The notes under the pieces were generated by a model that saw nothing but the letters and a program-made list of their open reading frames with translations, was not told the origin of the DNA and ran no database searches. A stretch of DNA of 64,000 bases from Gammaproteobacteria bacterium (GTDB taxonomy: Bacteria; Pseudomonadota; Gammaproteobacteria; Burkholderiales; Gallionellaceae). The stretch is from contig JAHJBC010000007.1 of NCBI GenBank assembly GCA_018813765.1, forward strand, positions 233,053 to 297,052. Reading direction: 5' to 3'. Shown piece after piece: positions 49,172-57,233 of this stretch (the stretch's first letter is position 1; each line of letters begins with the position of its first letter). A program made the translations under genes and the position numbers.

Positions 49172-49207
49172 GAACGAATGGCCTTTTCTACCGCCAGTAT
49201 GTGTGGG

Positions 49208-49657
49208 TCAGCGCCGCCAATGGTAGCGCTTTTTGTTCTCGCGATGCAGAGCCACATCGTCCTTCCAGTCTAAGCGGTTCCATCCTTGTCCATAAATGGC
49301 CACCCATACACAGAAGGCGGATACCCCCAGCAGGAATACTGCGTAACCGAGACGCGTAAGTGTATCGAGCCTGGCTGCTCCGTCGAAGTAGCCAATTGCA
49401 AACAGCAACCCGACGACCAGAAATACTAGAGCGCCGACAATACCCACAATCCGGCGGATAACGAGCCATGCGGTTGCCGCGAATCTTTCAATCTCGGTAG
49501 GAGGCTGGGAGCGACGGGAGGAGAAATACCAGGTGATGCCGATGAAAACAGCCATGAAGGCTGAAACAAAAATTGCCTTCGCCATATCCCCGCCAGACTT
49601 GGCGAATGCCACGAATACAACAAACAAAAGGGCCAGCAGTGCAGTCATGTTGCTCAT
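49208..49657 (-). CDS. Hypothetical membrane protein
   Basis: A 149-residue protein with about four hydrophobic helices (about 3-20, 25-42, 65-90, 100-120) and a basic, Trp-rich C-terminus (GQGWNRLDWKDDVALHRENK). No family recognised. The start at 49657 is preferred over 49678 because it places the first helix at the N-terminus. Confidence 0.55.
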   Translation of the reverse strand: MSNMTALLALLFVVFVAFAKSGGDMAKAIFVSAFMAVFIGITWYFSSRRSQPPTEIERFAATAWLVIRRIVGIVGALVFLVVGLLFAIGYFDGAARLDTLTRLGYAVFLLGVSAFCVWVAIYGQGWNRLDWKDDVALHRENKKRYHWRR

Positions 49658-49737
49658 GGTATGTTCTGACCTTGACATGAATTGAACACAGCGGCTGGCA
49701 CGCTGCCACTTCGGCAGCGATATATCGATGAATCAGG

Positions 49738-50235
49738 CTAATATTCACGCTCAATCTCCTGAAGCCTTTTCGGCAACTTCACTCCATCCCGGCGGGCAAT
49801 TGCGAACATTGCTCGCTGGGTAAACCCGCCGTGGATCTTGCCATTCGATTCTCGCACTTGCCAGTCCTCAACGTCTTCGAGCGTACAGCGGTGAAGCCGA
49901 TCAAGGTTGCCCGAGTGGGTGACTGGCGGAGTAACGAGACGAACTCCGAGTTCATCGTTACTCAGCACTTCCAGCACTTCTGCCCAGAGGTGCTCAACTT
50001 GATTTGAACTGCTGACGAAGCGGAGTTTGACGAGGGCGCTTTCCCTGGGCGCGCTTAACAGTTGCCGGAACTGCTCCATGCCTGATTTTGCTCTGGCGAG
50101 TGCCTCTTGCATCAATGGGTCATCGGGCGAAGTACTGAGTGGCGGGAACTCGGGGCTGGGCGACCTCCACCGAAGGAATGCCCATATGGCTATGCCTGTA
50201 ATAGCTGCAACAATGATTCCCGTGTCTATGGCCAT
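49738..50235 (-). CDS. DUF2314 protein with N-terminal membrane anchor
   Basis: A 165-residue protein starts MAIDTGIIVAAITGIAIWAF (anchor helix), followed by a DUF2314 domain (about 45-155): DPLMQEALARAKSGMEQFRQ, LVKLRFVSSSNQVEHLWAEV and IHGGFTQRAMFA. Function unknown. The ATG at 50271 adds 12 residues without support. Confidence 0.75.
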   Translation of the reverse strand: MAIDTGIIVAAITGIAIWAFLRWRSPSPEFPPLSTSPDDPLMQEALARAKSGMEQFRQLLSAPRESALVKLRFVSSSNQVEHLWAEVLEVLSNDELGVRLVTPPVTHSGNLDRLHRCTLEDVEDWQVRESNGKIHGGFTQRAMFAIARRDGVKLPKRLQEIEREY

Positions 50236-50325
50236 GGTGAGTGTGCCCTTTAAGGAAGATCGGTTGCGCATTGAAGCGCAGGGTGGTTTGCATCAATCAA
50301 TAAGTATTGATTGAAGACAGGAAAT

Positions 50326-51561
50326 CTATCGTACTTTGACGACCGCTTCCACCGCCTGAATGCGCGCCTCGCGCACCTTGTCGGCGATTAGATTCTTGTC
50401 GGCGCAGGCGCGCGCGATGTCCCCCGCGTTTACAGCACGAGCGGCACTGGCGCATGCCAGCATGTAGGCAGATTGCGGATAGGCGTCTTCCTCGTGGCCG
50501 GTGCGGCCGTGCGCGTCGGATTCGCAGGCGAGCAGGATCTGCGCGAAGCGTTCCGGCTTGCGCCACAGGTCGCAGGCGTCGAACACTTTGACGATGGTGT
50601 CGGCGCGTAGCTCGCGCACCTTGTGCACATGGCTGTGGTATTGCGCGACGAGCAACGCGAGGTCGCGGCAATCGCCGGGCACGCGCAGGCGCTCGCAAAC
50701 TATGTTCAGCAGCTTGACGCTGCGCTGCTCGTGGCCGATGTGGCGCGGCAGGGTGTCTTCCGGTGTGGTGGCTTTGCCGAGGTCGTGGCCGAGTGCGGCG
50801 AAGCGCACTTCGAGCGGACGGTCGTGTTTCGCGGTGTCGTCGAGCACCATCATCACGTGCACGCCGCAGTCGATCTCGGGATGGTAGTGCGCGGGTTGCG
50901 GCACGCCGAACAGCGCATCGACTTCGGGCAGTATCTTTTTCAGTGCGCCGCATTCGCGTAGCGTCATGAAGAAGCGCGAGGGATGTTTTTCCATCAGGCC
51001 GCGCGCGAGTTCCTGCCAGACGCGTTCGGCCACCAGCGCATCCACTTCGCCGTTGTCCACCATCGTCTTCATCAATACCAATGTTTCGGGTGCGAAGCTG
51101 AAGCCGAAGCGCGCGGCGAAGCGTGCACCGCGCAGGATACGCACGGGGTCTTCGGCGAAGGCGTCGCTGACGTGGCGCAGGATGCCAGCCTTGAGGTCGG
51201 CCTGGCCGTTATAGGGATCGATGAGTTTGCCGTCGGCATCCTCGGCGATGGCGTTGATGGTGAAATCGCGGCGCAGCAGGTCCTGCTCCAGCGTGACATC
51301 GGGTGAGGCGTAGACGTTAAAGCCCTTGTAGCCTGCAGCTGTTTTACGCTCGGTGCGCGCGAGCGCGTATTCCTCGTGCGTGTCGGGATGCAGGAACACG
51401 GGGAAGTCCGCGCCCACGGGCCTGAAGCCGTGCGCGGCCATCGCTTCGGGTGTGCTGCCGACGACGACCCAGTCGTGATCCTGCACCGGCAGGCCGAGCA
51501 GGCGGTCGCGCACGGCGCCGCCGACGCAGTACACCTCGAGGGGTGAAACATCCACGGTCAT
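50326..51561 (-). CDS. cca: Multifunctional CCA protein (tRNA nucleotidyltransferase with HD domain)
   Basis: A 411-residue enzyme that adds or repairs the 3' CCA of tRNAs. The N-terminal transferase contains CVGGAVRDRLLGLPVQDHDW and LLRRDFTINAIA, then RILRGARFAARFGF; the HD phosphohydrolase domain contains FAALGHDLGKATTPED. Length is that of proteobacterial bifunctional enzymes. The start at 51561 is nearest to the conserved GGAVRD; 13 upstream codons fall in a palindromic repeat. Confidence 0.95.
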   Translation of the reverse strand: MTVDVSPLEVYCVGGAVRDRLLGLPVQDHDWVVVGSTPEAMAAHGFRPVGADFPVFLHPDTHEEYALARTERKTAAGYKGFNVYASPDVTLEQDLLRRDFTINAIAEDADGKLIDPYNGQADLKAGILRHVSDAFAEDPVRILRGARFAARFGFSFAPETLVLMKTMVDNGEVDALVAERVWQELARGLMEKHPSRFFMTLRECGALKKILPEVDALFGVPQPAHYHPEIDCGVHVMMVLDDTAKHDRPLEVRFAALGHDLGKATTPEDTLPRHIGHEQRSVKLLNIVCERLRVPGDCRDLALLVAQYHSHVHKVRELRADTIVKVFDACDLWRKPERFAQILLACESDAHGRTGHEEDAYPQSAYMLACASAARAVNAGDIARACADKNLIADKVREARIQAVEAVVKVR

Positions 51562-51627
51562 GCCCTCATCCCAACCTTCTCCCAGGGGGAGAAGGGGCAA
51601 TGGTGTAAAGCAATTTTGGATTCTTGC

Positions 51628-53550
51628 TCAGTCACGCTGCACTTTCACTTTCTTTTCTTCTCTGGCCTCGATGGTGCCGAGCCGCTGCTTGAGCGATTGC
51701 GTAGGTTGTCCGAACAGTTTGGAATAGTAAATGGTGTTGCTCATCACTTTCTTCACGTAGTCGCGCGTCTCGTCGAAGGGGATGGTCTCGATGTAGATCG
51801 CGCCCTCCAGAGGCTGTCTGCCGCGCCAATTGCGCGCGCGGTTGGGTCCTGCATTGTAAGCTGCTGAGGCGAGCACGGGGTTCTCGTCGAACTGGCTGTA
51901 GACGGTTTTCATGTAATAGGTGCCGAGCTTGATGTTGACGTCGAGCTGGTGGATGAGGCCTTTGCGATAGCCTTTCATGCCCATGCGCTGGGCAACCCAG
52001 CGCGCGGTCGACGGCATGATCTGCATGATTCCGGCGGCGCCGACATCGGATTTGGCCGACTTGGTGAACCGGCTTTCCTGCCGCATCAGTCCGTACACCC
52101 AGGCTTCTTCTAGACCGTGTACTTGCAGGTTCTCCTGCATCGCATCGCGGTAGGGCGCGGGATAGCGCAGATTGAAATCGTGCAGGCTCACGGTGCGATC
52201 CGCCGCGTTGATGGAGCGGTCGTACATCTCGTTGCGCCGCGCCACTTCGGCGGCGGCCAGCAGTTGTTTGTCGCTGAAGTTGCGCGTGGCCCAGTACCAT
52301 TCCTTCGCCGCATCGGTACGGAAGTCCATACGGTAGAGCAGCAGGGTGCGTTGTATCGCCTGCTGTGCCTGGATGCTCTCGACCTCGCTGTCGTCCGCCA
52401 GATAGTTGGCCGAGACCATGCCTGCGCCCGGCCCTGCACCCAGTTCCTCGGCGGCAAGCTGGCCGTAAAAATTGTATTCTCGGCTGAGGGCGAGATAGAT
52501 CGCTTCGGCGTCCGACGGACGTCCCAGCACGGCCAGTGCGCGCGCCTTCCAGTAGCGCCACACGCCCTCGGCCTGTTGTTGCGGCTGCATCGCGGCGATG
52601 CTCTCCCATACTTCGTGCCAGTCCTGCGAGCGCAATGCGGCGCGTGTACGCCAGGCCAGTTGTTTGGGATTGAGCAGCATGTCGCCCGCGGCGGCGAACC
52701 ATGCAAGCGCGCGTTCGTCATGGTTCTGCGCCCCGGCAAAACCCAGCCAGCCGAAGAAGTATCGTTGCTCCTCCTCGGGGAAAAAGGTGCCTATCTTTTC
52801 CCAGCGCGTGAACGCCATCTCGGGCGATTGCCGGGCGAGGCGCAGCAATGCATACAGTGCGGCAGTGCGCCTTCCCGTTGCTGCATTCTCGAATTTGGTC
52901 CGATCCAGGTAGCTGCGCGGATTCCTGGAGGCCATGCTCAGTTCCGCCGCAGGGAACCACTGGGATTTGGGCAACAAGTGGATTAGTTGTTTGGCGAGTG
53001 TCGTGTTGTTGTTCTCCAGCGCCAGTCGCATGCGCTGCCACACGTCGGCTTCACCGATGACATTTTGCTTCAACGCTTCGGCGAACAGCGGGGTGCAACT
53101 CTCCGGCATCTCTTCGCCGCGGAACCACAGCTTGCGTGCCTCGGCCAGCGCCTCCGCCTCCTCGCTGTTCCGGCGCATTTGCAGGGCGTAGCAGGTCAGT
53201 TCGTCGTCAGCGGTGACCAGCCGCGGATATTCCTGGCCGAACTCTTCCCAGCGCCCGCGCTTGCCCAGATATTTCAGCCATTCGCCGCGAAACTGGTCGA
53301 CCACCGGGCTTTCTTCGTCGCGTTCCAGGAATCGCCTGATCGGCGCAGTGTCCTTTGCGCTCCAGCTCAAGCGCAGCCGGTAATAGGTGACATAGGGCTC
53401 CAGCACGGTCGTCTCGAGGCGACCCGCCACCCTGTCCAGACGTGCCGCATCGCCGCGGCTGAATGCATCGCGGGCAGTGCGGTAATCGCTCTCGGTGTCG
53501 GCACGGACGAGTGCCGGCAGCGCCAGCAGCAGGATCAGGATGAATCTCAT
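51628..53550 (-). CDS. slt: Soluble lytic murein transglycosylase
   Basis: A 640-residue periplasmic enzyme with a signal peptide (MRFILILLLALPALVRA), a superhelical U/L domain (about 20-460) and a C-terminal SLT catalytic domain with MRQESRFTKSAKSDVGAAGI (catalytic Glu in QES) and MQIMPSTARWVAQ. It cleaves glycan strands with formation of anhydro-muropeptides. Gene order cca-slt on opposite direction to the cytochrome cluster. Confidence 0.93.
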   Translation of the reverse strand: MRFILILLLALPALVRADTESDYRTARDAFSRGDAARLDRVAGRLETTVLEPYVTYYRLRLSWSAKDTAPIRRFLERDEESPVVDQFRGEWLKYLGKRGRWEEFGQEYPRLVTADDELTCYALQMRRNSEEAEALAEARKLWFRGEEMPESCTPLFAEALKQNVIGEADVWQRMRLALENNNTTLAKQLIHLLPKSQWFPAAELSMASRNPRSYLDRTKFENAATGRRTAALYALLRLARQSPEMAFTRWEKIGTFFPEEEQRYFFGWLGFAGAQNHDERALAWFAAAGDMLLNPKQLAWRTRAALRSQDWHEVWESIAAMQPQQQAEGVWRYWKARALAVLGRPSDAEAIYLALSREYNFYGQLAAEELGAGPGAGMVSANYLADDSEVESIQAQQAIQRTLLLYRMDFRTDAAKEWYWATRNFSDKQLLAAAEVARRNEMYDRSINAADRTVSLHDFNLRYPAPYRDAMQENLQVHGLEEAWVYGLMRQESRFTKSAKSDVGAAGIMQIMPSTARWVAQRMGMKGYRKGLIHQLDVNIKLGTYYMKTVYSQFDENPVLASAAYNAGPNRARNWRGRQPLEGAIYIETIPFDETRDYVKKVMSNTIYYSKLFGQPTQSLKQRLGTIEAREEKKVKVQRD

Positions 53551-53684
53551 GGATGAACCCGGGACAGACAGCGCGAAGAATAACACAGAGCGCTTTCAGG
53601 CAGGCCGCGCAGCGCCCCGGAGAGTGCGCGGGATAAGGCTTGCAGCAGGATGGCCGCGTCAGCGCGGCCATCCTTTAGACAGGG

Positions 53685-53909
53685 TCAGCGTTGATGGCAG
53701 TACATCGTTTTCAGGAAGGTGTCGATGTCGACCGTGGCCAGCCCGGGATCGAGGAAGCCGCGTTTTTTTGCGACTGCATCCGCTGGCACTTCCATCAATC
53801 CGAGCTGCGGATTCCAGCCCGACTGCATCACTTCTTCGCTGTAGCTTTCCGGAGATGGCGCTTCATGTTCGATGCCATATCCGCTCATATCCATCACGAC
53901 GGTAGCCAT
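53685..53909 (-). CDS. Small orphan protein next to the cytochrome cluster
   Basis: A 74-residue protein preceded by GAGGAGGTG 5 bp upstream of its ATG, a near-ideal ribosome binding site, which is the main reason to call it real. The sequence (MATVVMDMSGYGIEHEAPSP at the start, FLKTMYCHQR at the end) is acidic, without membrane segment or signal peptide, and has a single Cys near the C-terminus. I recognise no family. It shares a 400 bp divergent region with the electron transfer operon. Confidence 0.65.
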   Translation of the reverse strand: MATVVMDMSGYGIEHEAPSPESYSEEVMQSGWNPQLGLMEVPADAVAKKRGFLDPGLATVDIDTFLKTMYCHQR

Positions 53910-53924
53910 TTCACACCTCCTCAT

Positions 53925-54254
53925 TTTCAGGTTTCATAACGTAACCTTGTATTCAGAGTATCGGCCTGGGAGTGGGAAAGTTTAGCGCCTGACGCGTGCC
54001 AGTTGGATATGGCTGGGCGGGATCTATAGGCAGGTCTTCTTGCCAGGCTTTCGGCTCCCTGTTTCCCGTCGTCATGAGCATACACGGCTATATCCGGAAG
54101 CAAACATGCATGCGTTGCGGAGCGCATATTCTTTGCCGAGCGGTGGCGGCTGAAATACTTTTACTGCAGTTGGCAATATCCAGATTCCCGAGCAGGTTGT
54201 GGGGGCGTTGCTTGTTTTATTGCGATTTCATGCTAATCTAGATTTAACGAAAAT
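53925..54254. other. Divergent upstream region of the cytochrome cluster
   Basis: About 330 bp without a supportable gene; short frames on either strand lack ribosome binding sites. The right part is AT-richer and leads into the promoter candidate at 54255. It probably holds control sites for the orphan gene and the cytochrome operon. Confidence 0.4.
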
Positions 54255-54297
54255 TTGACATTACTCGTTTCGAGCCCTATTTGATTTGCTCGAAACG
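54255..54297 (+). promoter_or_regulatory. Promoter with overlapping dyad upstream of the cytochrome operon
   Basis: TTGACA (54255-54260) is followed after 17 bp by TATTTG (54278-54283), a sigma70-like promoter with a perfect -35. A perfect 9 bp dyad, CGTTTCGAG (54266-54274) and CTCGAAACG (54289-54297) spaced by 14 bp, straddles the -10 and the expected start point near 54290. Such a site could bind a dimeric repressor. The predicted start point excludes the TTG at 54286 as a start codon of the following gene. Confidence 0.6.
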
Positions 54298-54312
54298 GTT
54301 TTCCAAGGCTCC

Positions 54313-55218
54313 ATGACCGCGCAAACCCAAGCACTGTCCTCCCAGGAACGCCGCCGCCCACCGCCGACTCACCCGCCCAAGGAGTTGGGCTGGAAGGTGT
54401 ACCTGATTGCAATCACCCTGCTCATGCTGGCGGGGTATCTCTTATCGCTCGCGGAGGTCTACACTGCCGGCGACGACGTGGGCTACAACCTGGGGCTGAT
54501 CGGCGGGCTGATGATGTTGACGCTGCTACTGTATCCGCTGCGCAAGCGCTTCAGGTTCATGAGCAATTGGGGCTTCTTGCCATTGTGGTTCAAATGGCAC
54601 ATGGTGTTCGGCATACTCGGCCCGGCGTTGATCATGTTCCATGCCACTTTTACCATCCGCTCGGTCAATGCCGGCGTCGCGCTGATCTGCATGTTGCTGG
54701 TGTCGGGCAGCGGCATCTTCGGCCGCTTCTTCTACACCAAGATCCACCACGGCCTGTATGGACGTCATTCCACGCAGCAGCAGCTTCAGGAGACACTGGA
54801 TGGTGACGGCAGCATCCGGTCCGTATTCAGTTTTGCCCCCGGCATCCAGCAGGAATTGAACGATTTCCGCGAGCGCTCCATGAAAGCGATCAAGAAAGGC
54901 GGTTTCAATCTGTGGAACTCCGCAGTGGTCGAGATACGCGCGGAGTTGCTGTTCTCGACTCTAGCAAAGGAGTTGCACCAGGCCATGTATTCCGGCCCGC
55001 AGACGAAGAACTGGAACAAGGCGCAGTTGCGGCGCCTTCATGAACTGTTCAACCAGAACAAGGAGTTTATTCATTCTTACATCATGGGCGTGCGCGATAT
55101 CGCCCAGTTCTCAACCTATGAGAGATTGTTCTCGTTATGGCACATCTGCCACCTGCCGCTGGTTTATACGCTGGCATTCAGCGCGGTATGGCATGTGATC
55201 GCAGTCCACAAATACTGA
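54313..55218 (+). CDS. Inner membrane diheme b-type cytochrome candidate of the electron transfer cluster
   Basis: A 301-residue membrane protein with a Pro-rich cytosolic N-terminus and about five helices (near residues 28-46, 56-75, 95-115, 119-140, 278-298), plus a large soluble loop between the last two. Two helices each carry a pair of histidines 14 residues apart: His96 and His110, His280 and His294. H-x13-H twice is the ligand spacing for two stacked b hemes in quinone-reactive cytochrome b proteins. It lies 13 bp upstream of the 24-heme gene. I infer quinone-linked electron exchange with the periplasmic cytochrome. No c-type motif is present. Confidence 0.78.
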   Translation: MTAQTQALSSQERRRPPPTHPPKELGWKVYLIAITLLMLAGYLLSLAEVYTAGDDVGYNLGLIGGLMMLTLLLYPLRKRFRFMSNWGFLPLWFKWHMVFGILGPALIMFHATFTIRSVNAGVALICMLLVSGSGIFGRFFYTKIHHGLYGRHSTQQQLQETLDGDGSIRSVFSFAPGIQQELNDFRERSMKAIKKGGFNLWNSAVVEIRAELLFSTLAKELHQAMYSGPQTKNWNKAQLRRLHELFNQNKEFIHSYIMGVRDIAQFSTYERLFSLWHICHLPLVYTLAFSAVWHVIAVHKY

Positions 55219-55231
55219 TTTCCCCTCGCAT

Positions 55232-57070
55232 ATGGCGATATTCCACAAAGTGATGCTCGTGGTAGTGATGACGTTTGTCTGTTCCGGACTGGCGCGGGCG
55301 GATTCGGTCAACAATCTGTTGTCGCCCGGCAAGCTGATCAGCGGTCATGCCAAATACGATAACGAGTGCGACAAGTGCCACAAGCCCTACGACAAGGCCG
55401 CGCAATCCGGACTCTGCCGCGACTGTCACAAGGAAGTGTCCAAGGACATCAACGAGAAGCGCCGTTATCACGGCCTGATGAAGAAAGAGAAGGCGTGCAA
55501 GGAGTGTCACGGCGACCACAAGGGCAGGGACGCGCGCATCGCCAAACTCGACACGATCGGTTTCGACCACGAGACGACCGGTTATCCACTCAAGGGCGCG
55601 CATACGGCCAGCAAGGTGCTGTGCAAGGATTGCCACTCGCCGCTGAAGAAATACCGCGAGGCGCCGACCAAATGCATCGCTTGCCATGAGAAGGCAGACA
55701 AACACAAGGGTTCGCTGGGCAAGGATTGCGAGAGCTGCCACGAGGAAAAGGACTGGAAGACCTTCCATTACGACCACAGCAAATCGAAATTCGATCTGCA
55801 GGGCAAGCACAAGGAGGTCAAGTGCAAGTCCTGTCACGTGAAGGACAAGTACAAGGACACGCCCAGGCTGTGCAGCGACTGCCACAAGAAGGACGATGAC
55901 GGGGAGAAGGGGCACAAGGGCAAGTTCGGGCCGAAGTGCGAGACCTGCCACACCGACCGTGAGTGGAAAGAGATCATTTTCGATCACGACAAGAAGACCA
56001 AGTACCCGCTGCTCGGCAAGCACAAGGAAACCAAGTGCACCGAATGCCACAAGGGCGTCCTGTACAAGGAAAAGCTCAAGAAGGAATGTGTCGCCTGTCA
56101 CAAGAAGGATGACGACAAGGAAAAGGGGCACAAGGGCAAATTCGGCAGCAAGTGCGAGACCTGTCACATCGAGAAGGGTTGGAAAGAGATCCCCTTCGAT
56201 CATGACAAGAAAACCAAGTACCCCTTACTCGGCAAGCATAAGGATGCCAAGTGTTCCGACTGCCACAAGGGCAACCTGTACAAGGACAAGTTAAAGAAGG
56301 AGTGTGTCGCCTGTCACAAAAAGGATGACGACAAGGAAAAGGGCCACAAGGGCAAGTTCGGCGACAAGTGCGAGACCTGTCACATCGAGAAGGGCTGGAA
56401 AGAGATCGTCTTCGATCATGACAAGAAGACCAAATACCGTCTGCTCGGCAAGCACAAGGAAACCAAGTGCGTAGCCTGCCACAAGGGCGACCTGTACAAG
56501 GACAAGCTAAAGAAGGATTGCTACTCGTGCCACAAGAAAGACGACAAGCATGAGGAGCAGCAAGGCAAGAAGTGCGAGTCCTGCCACGACGAGAAGGACT
56601 GGAAGAAGGCATCTTTCAACCACTCCATGTCCAAGTACCCGTTGACCGGCCGGCACATCCTGACCGAATGTAAGAAGTGCCACGCCACGCCGAGGTTCAA
56701 GGATGCCAAGTCGGATTGCTGGTCCTGCCACGAGAAAAAGGACTCGCACAAAAAGACCTTGGGCACGAACTGCGAGAAGTGCCACAACACACGCGACTGG
56801 AAGAGCTGGGATTTCGATCACGACAGGACCAACTTCAAATTGCAGGGCAAGCACAAGGATCTTAAGTGCGCCGACTGCCATCACCGGCCGGTCGACGGAA
56901 AGATCAGCATGGCCGCTTCATGCGTGGCCTGCCACGACAAGGACGACAAACATGTGGGGGCATTCGGCAGGCGTTGCGAGCAGTGCCATGTCGGATCGTC
57001 CTGGAAAAAGATCAAGGATTCTGCCTGGAAGGAGATCCGCATAGGCAGCCAGCGCTGGACGAACAAGTGA
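55232..57070 (+). CDS. Periplasmic 24-heme c-type cytochrome
   Basis: A 612-residue exported protein with a signal peptide (MAIFHKVMLVVVMTFVCSGLARA) and 24 CxxCH motifs by direct count, about one heme per 24 mature residues. The mature protein is very Lys-rich. Its centre consists of three tandem units of 72 residues (216 bp), each with three motifs, CETCH, CTECH or similar, and CVACH. MtrA and MtoA of other systems have ten hemes, so this is more than twice as large. It lies between the membrane cytochrome and the 43-heme gene and is the likely periplasmic or trans-outer-membrane wire. Confidence 0.93.
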   Translation: MAIFHKVMLVVVMTFVCSGLARADSVNNLLSPGKLISGHAKYDNECDKCHKPYDKAAQSGLCRDCHKEVSKDINEKRRYHGLMKKEKACKECHGDHKGRDARIAKLDTIGFDHETTGYPLKGAHTASKVLCKDCHSPLKKYREAPTKCIACHEKADKHKGSLGKDCESCHEEKDWKTFHYDHSKSKFDLQGKHKEVKCKSCHVKDKYKDTPRLCSDCHKKDDDGEKGHKGKFGPKCETCHTDREWKEIIFDHDKKTKYPLLGKHKETKCTECHKGVLYKEKLKKECVACHKKDDDKEKGHKGKFGSKCETCHIEKGWKEIPFDHDKKTKYPLLGKHKDAKCSDCHKGNLYKDKLKKECVACHKKDDDKEKGHKGKFGDKCETCHIEKGWKEIVFDHDKKTKYRLLGKHKETKCVACHKGDLYKDKLKKDCYSCHKKDDKHEEQQGKKCESCHDEKDWKKASFNHSMSKYPLTGRHILTECKKCHATPRFKDAKSDCWSCHEKKDSHKKTLGTNCEKCHNTRDWKSWDFDHDRTNFKLQGKHKDLKCADCHHRPVDGKISMAASCVACHDKDDKHVGAFGRRCEQCHVGSSWKKIKDSAWKEIRIGSQRWTNK

Positions 57071-57233
57071 GCATTTTCAGGTTGCCGTTCATCACCGAAC
57101 GCGACAACCGACGAGTGGGCATTCTGAAGTCACAGTTGCTTCACTAGACTGAAGCCGTAAGTTTTGAGGAGAGTATGAAACGGGAGTTACCCATTTGAGC
57201 TGCACAAGCAGCCTTTGATAGTGGAGGTAAACG
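57071..57233. other. Spacer between the two multiheme genes
   Basis: 163 bp without a supportable gene. A purine-rich GAGGAGAG at about 57166-57173 precedes an ATG with only a seven-codon frame. The good ribosome binding site GTGGAGG at 57221-57227 belongs to the 43-heme gene. No strong terminator is visible, so cotranscription is likely. Confidence 0.5.

Noticed and set aside
54286..54312. Upstream TTG start for the membrane cytochrome gene
   Set aside because: It falls between the -10 element and the expected transcription start, so it would not be translated. The ATG at 54313 is used.
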